DNA of 64,000 bases from Clavelina lepadiformis (lineage: Eukaryota; Chordata; Ascidiacea; Aplousobranchia; Clavelinidae). The position numbers were made by a program, and so were the translations under genes. The stretch lies in the NCBI RefSeq assembly GCF_947623445.1, contig NC_135240.1, positions 8,990,001 to 9,054,000 of the forward strand, in the 5' to 3' direction. This document shows positions 23,016 through 35,464 of this stretch, piece after piece (within the stretch, counting starts at the first letter, position 1; the number at the start of each line of letters is the position of its first letter). The notes under the pieces were generated by a model. The model did no database searches, had not been told where the DNA came from, and saw only the letters and a program-made list of their open reading frames with translations.

Positions 23016-25493
23016 TCAAACCGACGATGTTGTATCTATGCGTATGACAGTCTGTGCAGAAACAACAGTAGCCTTAGTTGAAACGTTCGGGAGCTCGGTA
23101 TTTGAATAATTCTTAAACTCGGTTGGTTGTTGAGCTGATATATTTGCATCGGTGGTGAGGTTTTCGGATGGAATATATGGAGAAGTTGAGAAATATTTCG
23201 GAGTGGTTGTAACGGCTGGTGAAGTCATGTTGATCAGGTCCATTTTCGTAGTAGCGACATTTGAACTTGTCGTCTTCTGAGTGAACGAGTTGGAAATGGT
23301 CGTAGAAACGTAACTGGACGTTGTTGCTGTGGTCTGTTGGTTTACTCCACTCTGCTCATTTGTTGGCGCGGATGACCCTGTTAGTTCAACAGTGGGATAT
23401 AAGTTTTAACTTTTTTGCTGATTAAGCCTAATATTTGTTAATATACCAGCTTAGAGAGATTTTAATTGGTCATGTTTTCATGAAATAACTAACATTTATA
23501 ATCAATCTGGTACATGTGCTTGTGACCAGCCAATTATTTCAAAACAAGAAGCTCTACATTAAGGTTAGGTACGAACAAAACTTTGTTTCTGTTTGAAGTT
23601 TCATGGTAATAATGAAGTATACATGGATACCAGTGTGGTGCGACCCTATACATACATAACCATACCTATCTAACAGCATTACATAAAAAGTATTAAATAC
23701 CTTACCCAGTTGTGTTGCCAGCAGTACGATGATGACCACTAAAATTAACAATGAAACCAACCCAAGAATAGTGCATTCGACCTTATGCTTTTTAAGATAA
23801 GTTTTGCTAAAGCGACTTGAAGTTGCACCACCAGCATCATCATCTATAAAAAACGTTTAAATTAATAATATATACATATGCATATTTTATTCTTTGCTTA
23901 TTAAGAAAAGATTTTCTCATAAATAGTAAACTTTCTAACTTTTTTCTATGTCCTTCTGTTGGTTACTGCTGCTGATGTTGCCTGTGTTGTCGGAAGCGCC
24001 CTGGAAATGTTTATCTGGTAACAATAACATACACATGATTTAGGTCAGTGCTTTTCATCCAATAATAACACAATCGCATTATTTTAGCAATTTTTTTCAC
24101 AAAAATCTCATCCAAATACCAAGCCTCGTTGCTAATCAAACGTGAAATGAATAGCAATAATTAATGAATGAAAATTAGTCTTATTGTTATTGTTAATACA
24201 TTTGCAAATTTCAAGAAAAAAGTCACCAATTATACAAGATGATGTAAACAAACAAATAGAATAATATACGAGATTTCTAACGAGATTAAATCAATATAGC
24301 GATTTCTAATTTTTGCACCATGTTTGTCATCCTTACTATACTTTTTCTGTACTCACCGTCACACCTTCAGGACATACCGTCTGACAGATTGAAAAGCACA
24401 AGTTTTTAGCGGACTTTAGAGTTATACAATCCAACTCTATGCAAGCTGAATGCTACTCTATATGCTTACTGATATACTATAGTAAATTTAAAGTCGGTGT
24501 TTGTATGTTATACGAGTACATTTTTGATTTATTGGCCGTTCTAACCTGTATTAAATTTTACTGAGTCGGTTTACAAGTTTTACACGTTTTAAGCCCTTGG
24601 GCTATGCTGCTTTTTTCCGTCCATTGTTTGTTTGTGAAGCTTTTTTTTCATCCTGCTATAATGGTTAGTATTTTATTTGTCACTTTCCCTCAACCAATGA
24701 CGAAAAATCAAATATATACGACAAAGACGATGCAATATATACCGACGTATATTAGGGCCAAATTGCTTTATATAATATTCGTAGCTTTAGATCTGCGTGA
24801 TTCCATACAAAATACGTTCTTATTTCGGCCAGCCCAGAAAAGATTATGATTCGTCATATCTGCCTTATATGGTCTTGGCTCAAACCAAGTATGGTTTTTA
24901 GTATACGCCCATATGTGTTTATAAAGTCGCATAGTGATAATTTCCTCCTATTATATAGCTTCAGCTGAAACGGGGCGCATATGTGCGTGCATACACTTTG
25001 CTGACCTTCTGGATAATGCTATACTTAATAATATCACTTTACCGGTCTCATTTTCCTCATTTTCGTCACTAGAGTCTTCTTCATTTAAATTTTCTGAGGA
25101 TTCTTGTAATAGGTTTGTGTTTTGGGCTTGGTCAGTTGCTTTTTCCGAATCAGATTCTAAAAAAAATGATTTTTAAAAGCATGCCGCTGTGCATGCTTTA
25201 CTACGATTTACGTTAAAAACAGCACATTATTTACCATCTTCATCACTTTCGTCTTCCTCATCTGAAGATTCGACTTTTGATGTCTCTTCATCGCTTTGAT
25301 TTTTATTGGACATTGTATTTTCTGTTTTTGGCTCAAGTGAAGAAGAGCGTTCCGTATCGTCGTTCTGTGGACTGGATGGCTCTCCATCATCTGCGCTCTG
25401 CAAGGCGTGCTTGGTATTTTGATTATCCGTTGACTTACTTTCCATGTCAACCATTGCTATGTTAACTGCTTCACTTGAATTTTCTTCCGACAT
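23016..25493 (-). CDS. Type II membrane protein with acidic arm and mucin-like ectodomain
   Basis: The four exons 25493-25235, 25156-25043, 23843-23706 and 23377-23016 are joined by three phase-1 introns and encode 290 residues. Residues 1-130 are strongly acidic and Ser/Asn/Gln-rich (for example SSDEEDESDEDG). A basic stretch KTYLKKHK precedes one hydrophobic helix at about 149-168, so the N-terminus should be cytoplasmic by the positive-inside rule. The remaining 120 residues are Thr/Ser-rich (TTATTSS, AVTTTP) with sequons such as NMT, NLT, NIS and NVS, as expected for a heavily O- and N-glycosylated stalk. I do not recognise a family. A cell-surface role is inferred from topology only. A possible extra small exon at about 23945-24000 did not fit the phase well. 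Confidence 0.7.
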
Positions 25494-26440
25494 GTCTTAC
25501 TCGATGTCACAAAATTAGTAACAAAAGGCAAGCTAACAGTAGTGGGGAAACAGTCTTATCGCGATGGATTAACTGACATTGAAATTGAATAGAATTGTAA
25601 ACCAACAGAAAATTATTATTTTTGTTTCGATCACAAAGTAATAGGCTATTATACAAAGAAATAATACAGGTACAAGTTTAGTGGTCGGTTGCTGTTCTGT
25701 TTAATTTAAAGGTGCGTCCGACGCCCTTACTAATTGGTGAACAAAATACGTGTAGATTGGTCCGTTTATGTTATTTTCAGTCTATACTTGCCTATTGTTT
25801 TATTTCAGAATTAACTCTTTCTTGTTCTTCGCTGCAGAGGTTTCAGCGGTGCAATTTTAAAGCTGCTTTCTTTTCTAGATTTAACTTGCCATTTGAGCTT
25901 AAACTGATGAGTTAGTGTTTTTAAACTTGGAATTGTATTACCGTATATACAATTAAACTTAGTCTGACTCTTTTTTATTTTAAGTTATTTATGAAATGTC
26001 TCAAAACAACTTTGTCTGACTTTACTTAAAGGTTACTGTAGTGTAGTGTAGTGCGGTTTGGAATTTGATTTCCGCCATCGATATTTTTGACTCATCGCGT
26101 ATAAACCCGGAAGAAAAATAACTTCATTTTATCCTCGATATATGGAGATGATATTTATAGATATCATACACAAAGTATGCTGATAAACACACATAAATTC
26201 GCATTACAAGTCATCGTAATTTGACATCAGCAGTCTTTTTACCAATGCAATTTTTACCAATAAATGTAGAAAATGATTGAGAGGGATTTCAAATTACCAA
26301 ATAAAACTATGCATGTCGAAAGGCTTTTGTCGTCTCTTAAATATTTCCACTATCTCTACCTACTGTTTAAACAATTAAGTTTCTCATAAATTCTGTTTAT
26401 AGCTTTGCACCTATGACTAGAGTACTGAAAGTGAATTAGA
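25494..26440. other. Intergenic, no supported gene
   Basis: This is the upstream region of the mucin-like gene. Short plus-strand frames at 25712-25915 and 26453-26662 were considered. The second, beginning after a T-rich AG at 26465, has fairly coding-like composition but no partner exon, so it is left uncalled. Confidence 0.35.
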
Positions 26441-26817
26441 TGTTTACCATCATTGCTTACTTCGTCTATCTTTAGTCATGAAGATGACTACACAGGCCGG
26501 AAGAAAATGCTGAAGCACCAATCACCGAAGCCGGAACTTCCTTATTGTCTGCCGAACCTAACTTGTTGGCAGCAAGAGAAGCTTGTTGTGTGCATGTGGA
26601 TGTTACACTACATCTTCAAACCGACTAATTGTATCATGCAAATTACTGTTATTGGCTTATAGCGTAAATTAGAATATTTTCATATTTACAGTATGTCTAT
26701 ATATGGATATGAGATATAACTGCTGCCAGTACCCAAATTTTATATTGATACAACGGGATTTCAAACTTTTGTCGTAGTTTACCGTGAATAAAGTTTTCAA
26801 TTTTTGAAAATATTTTA

Positions 26818-27030
26818 CTACACTGCAGTGAAATGAAAATGGGCGACTAAAGTTTTTTGCCTTGTAGTATTGTTGTCCTTGTGCTCACATTTAGGCCTGC
26901 TAGCGGGTAAGTTAAAAGTTGACTTCGGGAGCTTTGTGTATGGATCATCATATAGCGTTATGTCATGTCCTTTTTTTAATGATAATAATAATTGAAGAAC
27001 TCTCCACCTGTTGTCAAAAAGTATCGCCAT
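26818..27030 (-). CDS. Weak hypothetical ORF, possible terminal exon
   Basis: From the first ATG this frame gives about 70 residues (MAILFDNRW onward) with a polar, Lys/Thr-rich tail. The open frame extends upstream through a hydrophobic stretch (LLKVALLVLG), so this may be the last exon of a gene whose first exon I could not find. There is no recognised domain. Chance ORF is a real alternative. Confidence 0.22.
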   Translation of the reverse strand: MAILFDNRWRVLQLLLSLKKGHDITLYDDPYTKLPKSTFNLPASRPKCEHKDNNTTRQKTLVAHFHFTAV

Positions 27031-27132
27031 GCCCAAAACCAAAAGGGCAACTTTCAACAGGTAGTTTATAAGCAAACTATATATCAGCTTACAAATGCCA
27101 AGGAAATGCGAAAACAGTGTCAGATATATCAC

Positions 27133-28631
27133 AGGTCGTTACGATGGTTAGTTTCTTAAACCCACTGACGATTTCCACCACTTTGAAATTGCACAAGAAA
27201 ACTGTTGGTTTATTATGAGCTATTTATTACACCTAATTAAATTTGCTTGGTATTGGTCATACAGCCGTGCAGATGACCGCGAGACGGAAGTAATGGAACC
27301 ATGAAAAATATTCATCATAAATAGCGAAGATAACAACAAACAAAACGGAAGCTTCCTTTTTGCATGTTGGCCTTACAACAATGAGCGAAAATTGACAGAT
27401 TTGCTTCTATGCGAGGTTTTCTTATCTATTAAACCATAAACTGTGTGAAGGCGTCAGAATTTCTAAATTACATACTGTACAAATAATGTTGCAAGAAAAA
27501 TTGTAGCGCTACAAAACAAATTGCGAGCATTGTTTCCTCTATGGCTTGTTTAAGTCATAGGCTTTTAACTTAGAGTCCGAGACCCCCGAGAGATCAAAGG
27601 AGTCGCCAGCAATTGTTTTGGGGGCTTGCAAGTTTTTTGCGTGATGGTGACTTTTGTATCACTAAGGTATCTTGTAAAACCATTTACGTAGAATAAAAAT
27701 CGTAATGAGCTTAATGAAACCTTAAAGTGCATTGTGCTTCAAATTGCATACAATATGTGGCAGTGGTACAACCAAAGGGGTGCTGAAGAGACAACCAAAG
27801 GGAATTAAAGGAAAAAGATTGCCACACATAGAATGCAATACTTGGAGTAAAATCCGTAATACTGACCCCACTTTATAGAAATAACGCCAGAAGCAGAGGC
27901 GCAAACTAATCAAGCATTCTTGAATATACTTGGTATATGACTATGCAAAAAACTTTTAATCTCACGTTAACCCTTGCACTTAGTGAAACATATTGCTAGT
28001 AGTTAGCTCCTTTTTGTGTCATCCGCTCGTCTCTCATTTTCTTGGCACAAAAGCGCTGTAAACACGTGAGGCAATCGACGGAGAAAAAGAATTCCTTAGT
28101 TTTTCCACTGTTATTGGACTTTTTGCGTTATATTAGTAACAATGACAATGAAAATGTTCGATTTTTGATTTGCAAGATATATCTTATGCATAGCTCGTTC
28201 TATTTTGTTCAAAATATAGAATACTTGATATGCTATATGACAAAGTTAGACCTTTGCGACCTCGGCATCAGAAGCAGATTTATTGACGCTATCTATAGAA
28301 AGGCAATTAATTATTCATTTCAAGTTCCTCTCTGCCGGTATGTCATTTTTTCAATTGTATAGCAGTGACGTTGTATACTTATAAAGACATTATTTAAAGT
28401 TCACACAGTGTCATTGCTTCATATAGAGCTTGTAGCTGATGTTTAACAAGGTTCCCATGTCTGAATATCATTCAAATGAAACCCTAATACAGGTTAAAAA
28501 CGAAGTTAATATCGATTTTGAATATTATGATCGCAAATCTTTTTCCCTGGAGGCGTAAAAATATGCTATAGTAATAAATGTTCGTCGTGTTGAAAGCACA
28601 TTTATGTCAAGAAAAGAATTTTTCTTTCTAT
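27133..28631. other. Intergenic, no supported gene
   Basis: No convincing exon was found. A plus-strand frame at 28042-28362 has no ATG at its start and an unremarkable composition. No transposon ends were paired. Confidence 0.4.
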
Positions 28632-29012
28632 TTACGTCCTAATGGATGAGTATACAGTAGTATAGGGTATTGATAATTGGAATAAATCAAGTTTAATTTT
28701 GTTAATCCTAGCAACAGAATGTCGCCAAAGTTGAGTTTCTCGCCAATTATTGTAACCAATCTTGATCGTTGTCGTCGTCAAAGAAGAGATTATAAATATG
28801 ATTTGGAGGGATTTTCCTTTTGCCGCCGTTGACAATCTGTAGTTATGATTGAAGCAACTGAAGCAAAGGTGAAGAAAGGTCATGGCCGTTAGAAAAAATA
28901 ACCCTGAGCGACATAAAAGGATTTCGTGATAATCTTTGTCAGAGCAGTTTTCTAAAGCTTCGTACACGATAAGGTCGTTACTATATAACTCAGCATCTGC
29001 TTTGCTAGACAT
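28632..29012 (-). CDS. Hypothetical small membrane protein
   Basis: An ATG-initiated 126-residue frame. The first 34 residues are acidic (ALENCSDKDYHE), followed by a hydrophobic helix (about 36-54, LFFLTAMTFLHLCFSCF), a basic stretch and a second weaker hydrophobic segment (IIFIISSLTT, about 71-80). It could be a single-exon gene or an exon read past a donor. There is no recognised family. The neighbouring gene at 29.4 kb is divergent, so the two may share a 390-bp promoter region. Confidence 0.38.
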   Translation of the reverse strand: MSSKADAELYSNDLIVYEALENCSDKDYHEILLCRSGLFFLTAMTFLHLCFSCFNHNYRLSTAAKGKSLQIIFIISSLTTTTIKIGYNNWRETQLWRHSVARINKIKLDLFQLSIPYTTVYSSIRT

Positions 29013-29402
29013 TAACTTAAGCAGTTATAGGTATAGTAGAAAAAGCGTTTATCGTTTAACATATACGCAATGAACTATGGAATTGCACATTCTTAAATGT
29101 GTAGATTAAGACTTTATGTATTTATAAGTTTAAAAACTGTGACTTTTAAGTTTAAATCTGAGATAATTATTTATTTAAAAGGCAATACAATTAAGCAGTT
29201 TCCCATCGTGTACTTATTTCTTAGCATAAAGAGAAACTAAGTAAATAGTGATGGTTTTAAAAGACAGACATTTAAGGTATCTAAATGTATGCGTTACTTC
29301 AACGATATTTCTTGTATAAGAAGATAACTTTATACCTGAAAATCAAAGCGTTACTTTACGTTTCCATCGCATCAGAGCAGCATCCAGGAAGTTGCTAAGG
29401 AC

Positions 29403-30224
29403 ATGGAGGAACATAATCTTGTTTACTATACTCTGTACCACTTAACCTTTGAGACCAAAATGAAGATATTTGCTTTCATGTTTTGCGTCGTCATCATACC
29501 GTCTGTTGTAGTGTTTTTGGTATGCTTTTTGAAAGATCGTAAAAAACGCCGAATATTGAAACAAAATTCATCTTCACCTCCATGCATAAAGGCAGGAAGA
29601 AGACGTGATGATGAGGGAATTGTCACAGATGACAAGAGGCAGGAGAGGTAAGTTTGTCTCGTTGTCTTATCTTTATTTGTATATATGCCATAAAGCAAAA
29701 ATACCAAGGCAATTGAACAAGATACATTTCAATTGTTTGCTGTCCATTCTGATCGATATAAGCCTATAGGAATTGACTTTACTCAACTGATCTTACTTCT
29801 TTGAAAAACTACAGTTAAGTAGATCCAAAGCCATGTTTTATACTTTGATGTATAGCAATCGGAAGACATTAGTCGTTTTTTCCTTTTCCGCTCTATATGA
29901 GGCTTTTGTGTTTTAAATTGGAATTGATTTTGAAGATATAAAACCATATGTAATAGCTTGTTTTATGCTATACACTTTAGAACGTCATTGGATGTAGCAA
30001 AAATGCTAGTTGCATGTGCCTTGTAACATGGCGGCGATATTTCATACGAAACGTTAAACAGTCTATACCACAAGTTTCAACAATTTTTACACTGTACATT
30101 CCTTTACAGGACAACTTCTGAAAGAAATATCAACCTCAATAACGAAGCAACGCCCCGCGTTGTAGCAAACAGTGATCAACTGTTTTCCAACCCAGAAAAA
30201 ATTTTTCACACTGCAGAAAATTGA
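29403..30224 (+). CDS. Single-pass small membrane protein, two exons
   Basis: Exons 29403-29647 and 30110-30224 are joined by a phase-2 intron with good GTAAGT and TTTACAG sites, giving 119 residues. One strong hydrophobic helix at residues 22-43 is followed at once by KDRKKRR, so the C-terminal 75 residues should face the cytoplasm and no signal peptide is needed. The tail is polar with Ser/Pro and Arg/Asp patches (GRRRDDEG) and ends FHTAEN. No known domain is visible. It resembles the small membrane proteins of the nearby cluster only in size, having one helix and a different intron phase. Confidence 0.6.
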
Positions 30225-31405
30225 AGGCCGCATAGCGAAAACAACTACAGGTCCCGTGCAATCAATCAGACTGATAATGAACCATGTTGACAGATACCTT
30301 GAATACTGTCTGTGTCGACGTCGTTAAGCACACAAAGCTTCTCGCATGCAAGCTAATTAACGCCGACGTATAAATTGGAAAACGGATTATATCTTCAGTT
30401 AAAGTAGTTTGTTGTCCCCAATTATGGTTGCAGTGTGACCATTATTCACATTGAGAAAGCTTCAGGTAACAGACGTCACACGTGACAGTTTACATGGAGT
30501 TTTAAGACAGTTGAATGATATTAAAAGTAGGCCATATAGCTCACACTTTTTGCCAAGCGTTTTTTTGAATTGGCAATGCTACAGGACATTAACGTTTTTA
30601 TAAACAAAACTTTGAAACGGTTAAAATCGCTTTAGATATTTGACACATTTGGTATAATGACCTCAGACCATAAGACTATGAATTGGTTTTGCGATACTAT
30701 ACCTTTTGAGAATATATCTCGCGTTTCTAGAATGTCATTGCAAGGTTGATAATATTCGTACATTAGAGAATATTTGCGATTCTATTTTCTTGTTGGTTCC
30801 GGCCGATCGAATATGCTTTGTATTTCTGCATCTTTTACCACTTGATAGTTAACTATGTAATCGCTGATGCAGTAGGTTTGTTACTGATTGCAGTATTCCT
30901 GAACTAAACTAACTATGACTAAACTATAGTCCTTATCAATGAATCAGGTTCTATAATGCCAAACGAGCTCAGTGGCGACGCCAGGTGGGACAGGGGCGGG
31001 GAGGTAAAATCCTCAGCCATCTCAAAGTTCTCAATTTCCATTTGTTCGGATTAACGACGCAAATAATGTTTCCCGCTATATGTTTGTGCTGTACAGCAGA
31101 GTGCAGCAAATCTACAGTATGTCATGAATGGCAAAAAATTACCAATTTCAAAACTTTTTGCCAGTTTGAGGTCTAATTGTTGCGTCACAATTTAACAGTA
31201 AACTGAGAGGATAACTCCAACGCAATGACATATGATATAGTAGATTATCGCTTTATAAAGCTATTACCACTTTTAGTAATTAGCAGAAGCATTATATCTG
31301 GTGGGAAAATTTCTTGATATTTTAACAAGTGGTGCCTTGCGCTGTTCTAAGCTGTTTTTTGTGGGTGAATCACGACTAACTTTGATGTCGACGGCAATGT
31401 TACTA
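30225..31405. other. Intergenic, no supported gene
   Basis: The frame at 30985-31176 has no ATG context or partner exon that I can support. A GTTGCGTCAC string near 31180 recalls the hairpin arm at 18.4 kb, but too little is shared to call an element. Confidence 0.35.
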
Positions 31406-31870
31406 CAGAGATGAGCAGTACCGCGGTACATTTCCAGAAACGATGTCGACACCGTCTGGACGTTTGGAAAAAATACTGAATCCCTGTAGCGAATTCCTTT
31501 TCAAGAAATTTTATTCGGTCCCGGTACTTTTCAAGCGATTATTTCAAGGTTATGAGAAATTTGTTTTTTAAAAGTTTATTTTAATTAAAGCATTAACGTA
31601 AATTTTTAGCATTTGCTGATCTTTTCAATCTACAAGTGTCTATACGAAAGCTGCAAAGAGTGAAGGCACATATGTTTTGACCTTTAATAATTTATATAGC
31701 TTGGCCTGAACTGGGACAGAAATTGAACTGCAGCAGGATCTGTCATACAAAAAGTACTGGTAAAATGTATCCAGCAGCTACTTTTTTAGAACAGTAGCGA
31801 ATATGGCTTGCATTGGTTACATTATACGTACATTTTTACCAAATACCGGTACCCTTATACTGTCGGTATT
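31406..31870. mobile_element. Degraded hAT-type MITE, related to the 62.2 kb copy
   Basis: The left end CAGAGATGAGCAGTACCGCGG closely matches the left end of the element at 62221. Interior strings (GGTCCCGGTACTTTTC-like, ATTTTATTTTAATTAAA-like and GTACATTTTT) follow in the same order. The right terminus is not recognisable and no target duplication was found, so this is a damaged, older copy. Confidence 0.55.
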
Positions 31871-32247
31871 TTGAAAGTACCGATTGTCCACGTTTTTGTT
31901 ACTATATATAAAAAAATTATACCCAACTTCATTCTAATCCGAATCCGAATTTTTCTCCAAAACCATTACGGTTTGAAATTCTTATATAGTAGGGAAATTT
32001 TGCGGCACTATAACCAAAAATTGTTTCTGAAATACATGCAGTCATGCACGGTGCAAACAGTATCAGAACAAATTAGCACGTTAATTTACAGTGACTACAC
32101 AAAACATTTCCTAGTAACTGAGAAAACGAAACCAGCAACTACAATGGTTAATACGATTTTGATTTGGCGTGTCTGAGAATTACACAAGCAAATGAAATAG
32201 ATCGGCAAGTTTACGAATCCATTTCTAGAAAAGTTTTGAGTCGATGT

Positions 32248-32870
32248 TCAAACAATCGAATCGTCAGGTGGGCTCTTATAAATGCATTTACAGACTCCAA
32301 CCGCACAAAATATTAGTGGAAGGTAAGCGACCACGACGTTGCCGAGGACTTGCATAGATGTCCTATTTTCCGCTGTTCCTTTGACCCATATAGCAGCACC
32401 TGCTATCATGCAACCCAGTGCTACCATCCACAAGAGCATTAAGCACACCCATGCCCTTCGAGTCGTTTTATCTGTAATTGTAATCGGAAAATTAATCACT
32501 GAGCTGCTTACGAAATTGATGCTGAATTTGATTAAAGCTACATGCAAACTTATAGCTGGCATACCAACAGCCGTGGTGTAGGAAATTGCCTACACTGTTT
32601 TGACTAACCAAACGCTTATTATAGTATATTACTTTTGTTAAGATTTTCCTTGTGGGTATTGAGTATTCTCATCTGTCTGGCTTGATTCTTTTGCGTTAAT
32701 GCAATATTGTATTTACCACATAACCAAGAAAGAACAAGACACCTTCTGCATATAACGAAAAACTCTGAGCTAGCCCTAACACCTCGGCAAAAAATATTAT
32801 GAATTATATAATTTGTTAAGATTAAAACCCAAATTTTACCTTCGTTGCCACTTTGCACGCGAACGTTCAT
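32248..32870 (-). CDS. Two-transmembrane small protein, cluster member
   Basis: A 31-nt first exon (32870-32840, MNVRVQSGNE) joins by a phase-1 intron of 368 bp to exon 32471-32248, giving 84 residues. Helix 1 spans about 17-38 (WVCLMLLWMVALGCMIAGA) and helix 2 about 48-70, separated by a short loop with the sequon NRT. After helix 2 come CKCIYK and the end PPDDSIV. The plan (short exon, phase-1 intron, single exon with both helices, CK after helix 2) matches the other cluster genes, though sequence identity is low. The Cys pair may be palmitoylated (inference). The hydrophobic C-terminal SIV could be a PDZ ligand. Confidence 0.6.
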
Positions 32871-33554
32871 GCTAAGCTGTTATCACATGAAATACTTCTT
32901 ACAACACCTTTAGATCGTCCATCTGTATTGGAAGTCTGGAAGCGAAATCGGAGTGATTCCATATGTTTAAATAACCAGTATAAATAGGCATTTCATGTTT
33001 GTGGGTTTGCTACCATCGTATATTGAATATACGTTGGTGTAAAGGAAGCTTGCTATAAATGAGCCATTTCCCGTCTGTCGTATTTAATTTATTGTGTATA
33101 ACGCATGAAGCGATCCGACATCTATTTCAGCTCACTGCTTATTTGCTGCACCTTGTCAGGCGGTTACGACGACGAAAATTTTACCTGCAACTGGATAAAT
33201 ACGCATCTGAACTTTTTATACAGAAAATTGAAAGAGAAATGTGACCTCTGGTGTCTCAGGTACCAAATCAACATATGCAGACAATTCAATGCACTGCAAA
33301 GTATTGCTTGAATACTTAATTATTAAATAGTAACGCATTGTGCCGCAGCTATAACTGCTAGTTATCAGCGGTCGTAACTAATGGCAATCGACACGTAATT
33401 CAAAAAACTTGTATCGATTTGCGAGATCTTGTGGCTACTATAAAAACAGTTGTGAAGCAATCATCTTGTAACATTTCCATTACCTGATGGTAGCGCTTGC
33501 TGTTATGATGGCTTTATACATAGAAAAGGGCGTAAACGATTATAACATTTGACC

Positions 33555-33977
33555 GGTATAGGCAGAGCTGGGCAGTTGCTATTTTTAAACAAAGCTCTCG
33601 CTCGTCCGTGAAAAAGAGATCGTCCATCAGTGCTTTGGCTCTTCCGTAAACAAAAGGCTCGCTCGTTTGGCCGCTCTTTTTAGCAATTGAAAATACTTTT
33701 ACTCCCGCGCATTTTCGAAAACCGATCGCATTGATATGTTACAAATTTGTAAAGTAAAACTTGTGTCTAACTGTAACTTAGTAATTGCTTATCATTATTT
33801 GTAAATGTTAGGAATTTTTATGGAATTCGATGTTGAAGAATTTCTTTTTTCCAACAATATGGGCACAAGTCGTGCGTTTACAGCGTTGTTTGTGCAAATA
33901 AAGAGCGACGCGCTCCAGAACGCTCAAAAGGAGCAAGGTCAAGTTTGAGCGCACTCATGCCCAGCTCTGGTTATAGG
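33555..33977. mobile_element. hAT-type MITE with near-perfect target duplication
   Basis: Terminal inverted repeats begin CAGAGCTGGGCA on the left and read TGCCCAGCTCTG on the right (33563-33969). The flanking 8-mers GGTATAGG and GTTATAGG differ at one base. The interior has repeated GCTCGCTCG-like and GAGCG strings. It is non-autonomous, about 407 bp. Confidence 0.8.
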
Positions 33978-34790
33978 GATGTGCCTAATATAAACCCGAA
34001 GGCTCGGCCCAAATTACACCATTTTAAGTGTTTATCCGAACCCGAGCTTACTCGAACGTTAGGCACAAGAGTGGTATTCGAAAACAATGGAGATGTCGTC
34101 CGACTGCATTGGCTGACTACAACAATGGTTGTTTACAATACGTCAGTATACTATGCGGGTTTGTAATGTTTAGGAGAAATTTATTGAACAACAATTTAGA
34201 TAGGAAAAATGGTAGCGGTGTAATATTGATCTTAAATCTGAGATTTCTATCTTGCTTCGAACGTCATGTGTTTACCTCTTTCTTACAATTTCTGTAAGTG
34301 TAAAACATCATAATCGTGCTTACCTTTATAACACAGTAACCGCAATTAACCGTGAGGATAACCATAAAGAAAAAACTATTAGACTGTATTACAATCAATG
34401 TAAACAATAAAGGAATTCATGGGGATTCCCATAAAGAACAACTGTACATATATATATATATACTCTATTGTTTTTTGTATCAAGAAACCGCCATGAAAGC
34501 CTACGTTTCATGCACTGAGATAGGAATAGTGGAAGATTTTTCGACATGCACCAACAATCTCAAACAATTTGAGTTCGATTGTCAGCAAAGACGGTGTCTG
34601 TGGCCGTGACGTTAATAAATCATGCGTGTAGCGTTGGACAGAATTCACTGCTTAGCACTGCAACACTCTGGACGATTTGTAAACGTTATTGGCTGTGACA
34701 TCCAGATTACATTCGCGTAGCGCGCGCTGAAGCTTGAGCATAATGTTTTAACTATTCAAGTTATTTAATGCAAGTTATTGCTCAAGAACG
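33978..34790. other. Intergenic upstream of the 34.8 kb gene
   Basis: An AT dinucleotide run lies at about 34449-34462. Short frames here have no splice partners. The promoter of the two-helix gene starting at 34791 should lie in the last few hundred bases. Confidence 0.4.
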
Positions 34791-35464
34791 ATGGATTTTG
34801 GTAATAACAGAAATATTTTACGAAGGCGGTCTGCAGGTAACGGCTTCATTATTAGAAAAGCAATAATTGCTTAATGAAAAATTTTTAAGTGTAAACAACT
34901 TAGGTAGATAACTTCATTATATAGTTGATTTGAGTAAAGCCATGTGGTATATTTTATTTAGACATAAAACATATCTTGAATGTTGACGTTATTGATGCAG
35001 ATTTGCAAAACAGGGCGCTATCAAGTCTTGCTTTTTGTGGATGCTCATTCTTAGTGGTGGGGGTTCTGACCATTGCTATATTTCATAGTTACAACCGAAT
35101 TCCTCAACCATATCTAAGCGGCATTTTGCTGGGAATAGGCGGAATATTTCTCTTATGCTACGCTATCCTTTACTGCAAGTACAAATACGAAAATAGGAAC
35201 AACAGAAATTCGTTTGAATCTGTTACAACGCCGTCAAGCGGTGACTTACCTGGCCCAACAAGAAATGGGTCTTTGCCACAGTCACCGATGAGAAGGCACT
35301 TGGTCTTCACGTTTCGTGCGAGACAAGAACGCAGATCAACTACCGACCAAGTGATGTACACAGATGAACCCCCAACATATGCCTCTCTGGAGAATGTTCA
35401 GCGGAAAAATAAAAGTGCAGCATCGTTGGGAAATCCCCCAAAGTATGATGATGCTTGCATGTGA
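34791..35464 (+). CDS. Two-transmembrane PPxY protein, inverted-pair copy 1
   Basis: Exon 1 (34791-34836, MDFGNNRNILRRRSA) joins exon 2 (35001-35464) by a phase-1 intron, giving 169 residues. Helix 1 is at about 22-42 and helix 2 at about 52-72 (LLGIGGIFLLCYAILYCK). The cytoplasmic tail holds TRNGSLPQS, EPPTYASL and NPPKYDDA, so there are two PPxY motifs that could bind WW domains. Its closest relative in the window is the minus-strand gene at 41.4 kb, whose second exon has exactly the same length (464 nt). A poly(A) signal AATAAA begins five bases after the stop. The layout of two helices plus a PPxY tail recalls vertebrate TMEM51, but only as an architectural analogy. Confidence 0.75.

Noticed and set aside
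23945-24010. Small extra exon of the mucin-like gene
   Set aside because: An acceptor is present, but no choice keeps the phase with both neighbours and an open frame; direct joining of exons 2 and 3 does.
26453-26662. 69-residue frame with coding-like composition
   Set aside because: An acceptor-like AG precedes it, but no donor exon with matching phase was found nearby and there is no ATG at its start.
31808-32176. 122-residue plus-strand open frame
   Set aside because: It starts without ATG, begins inside a decayed MITE and has no splice partner or recognisable composition.
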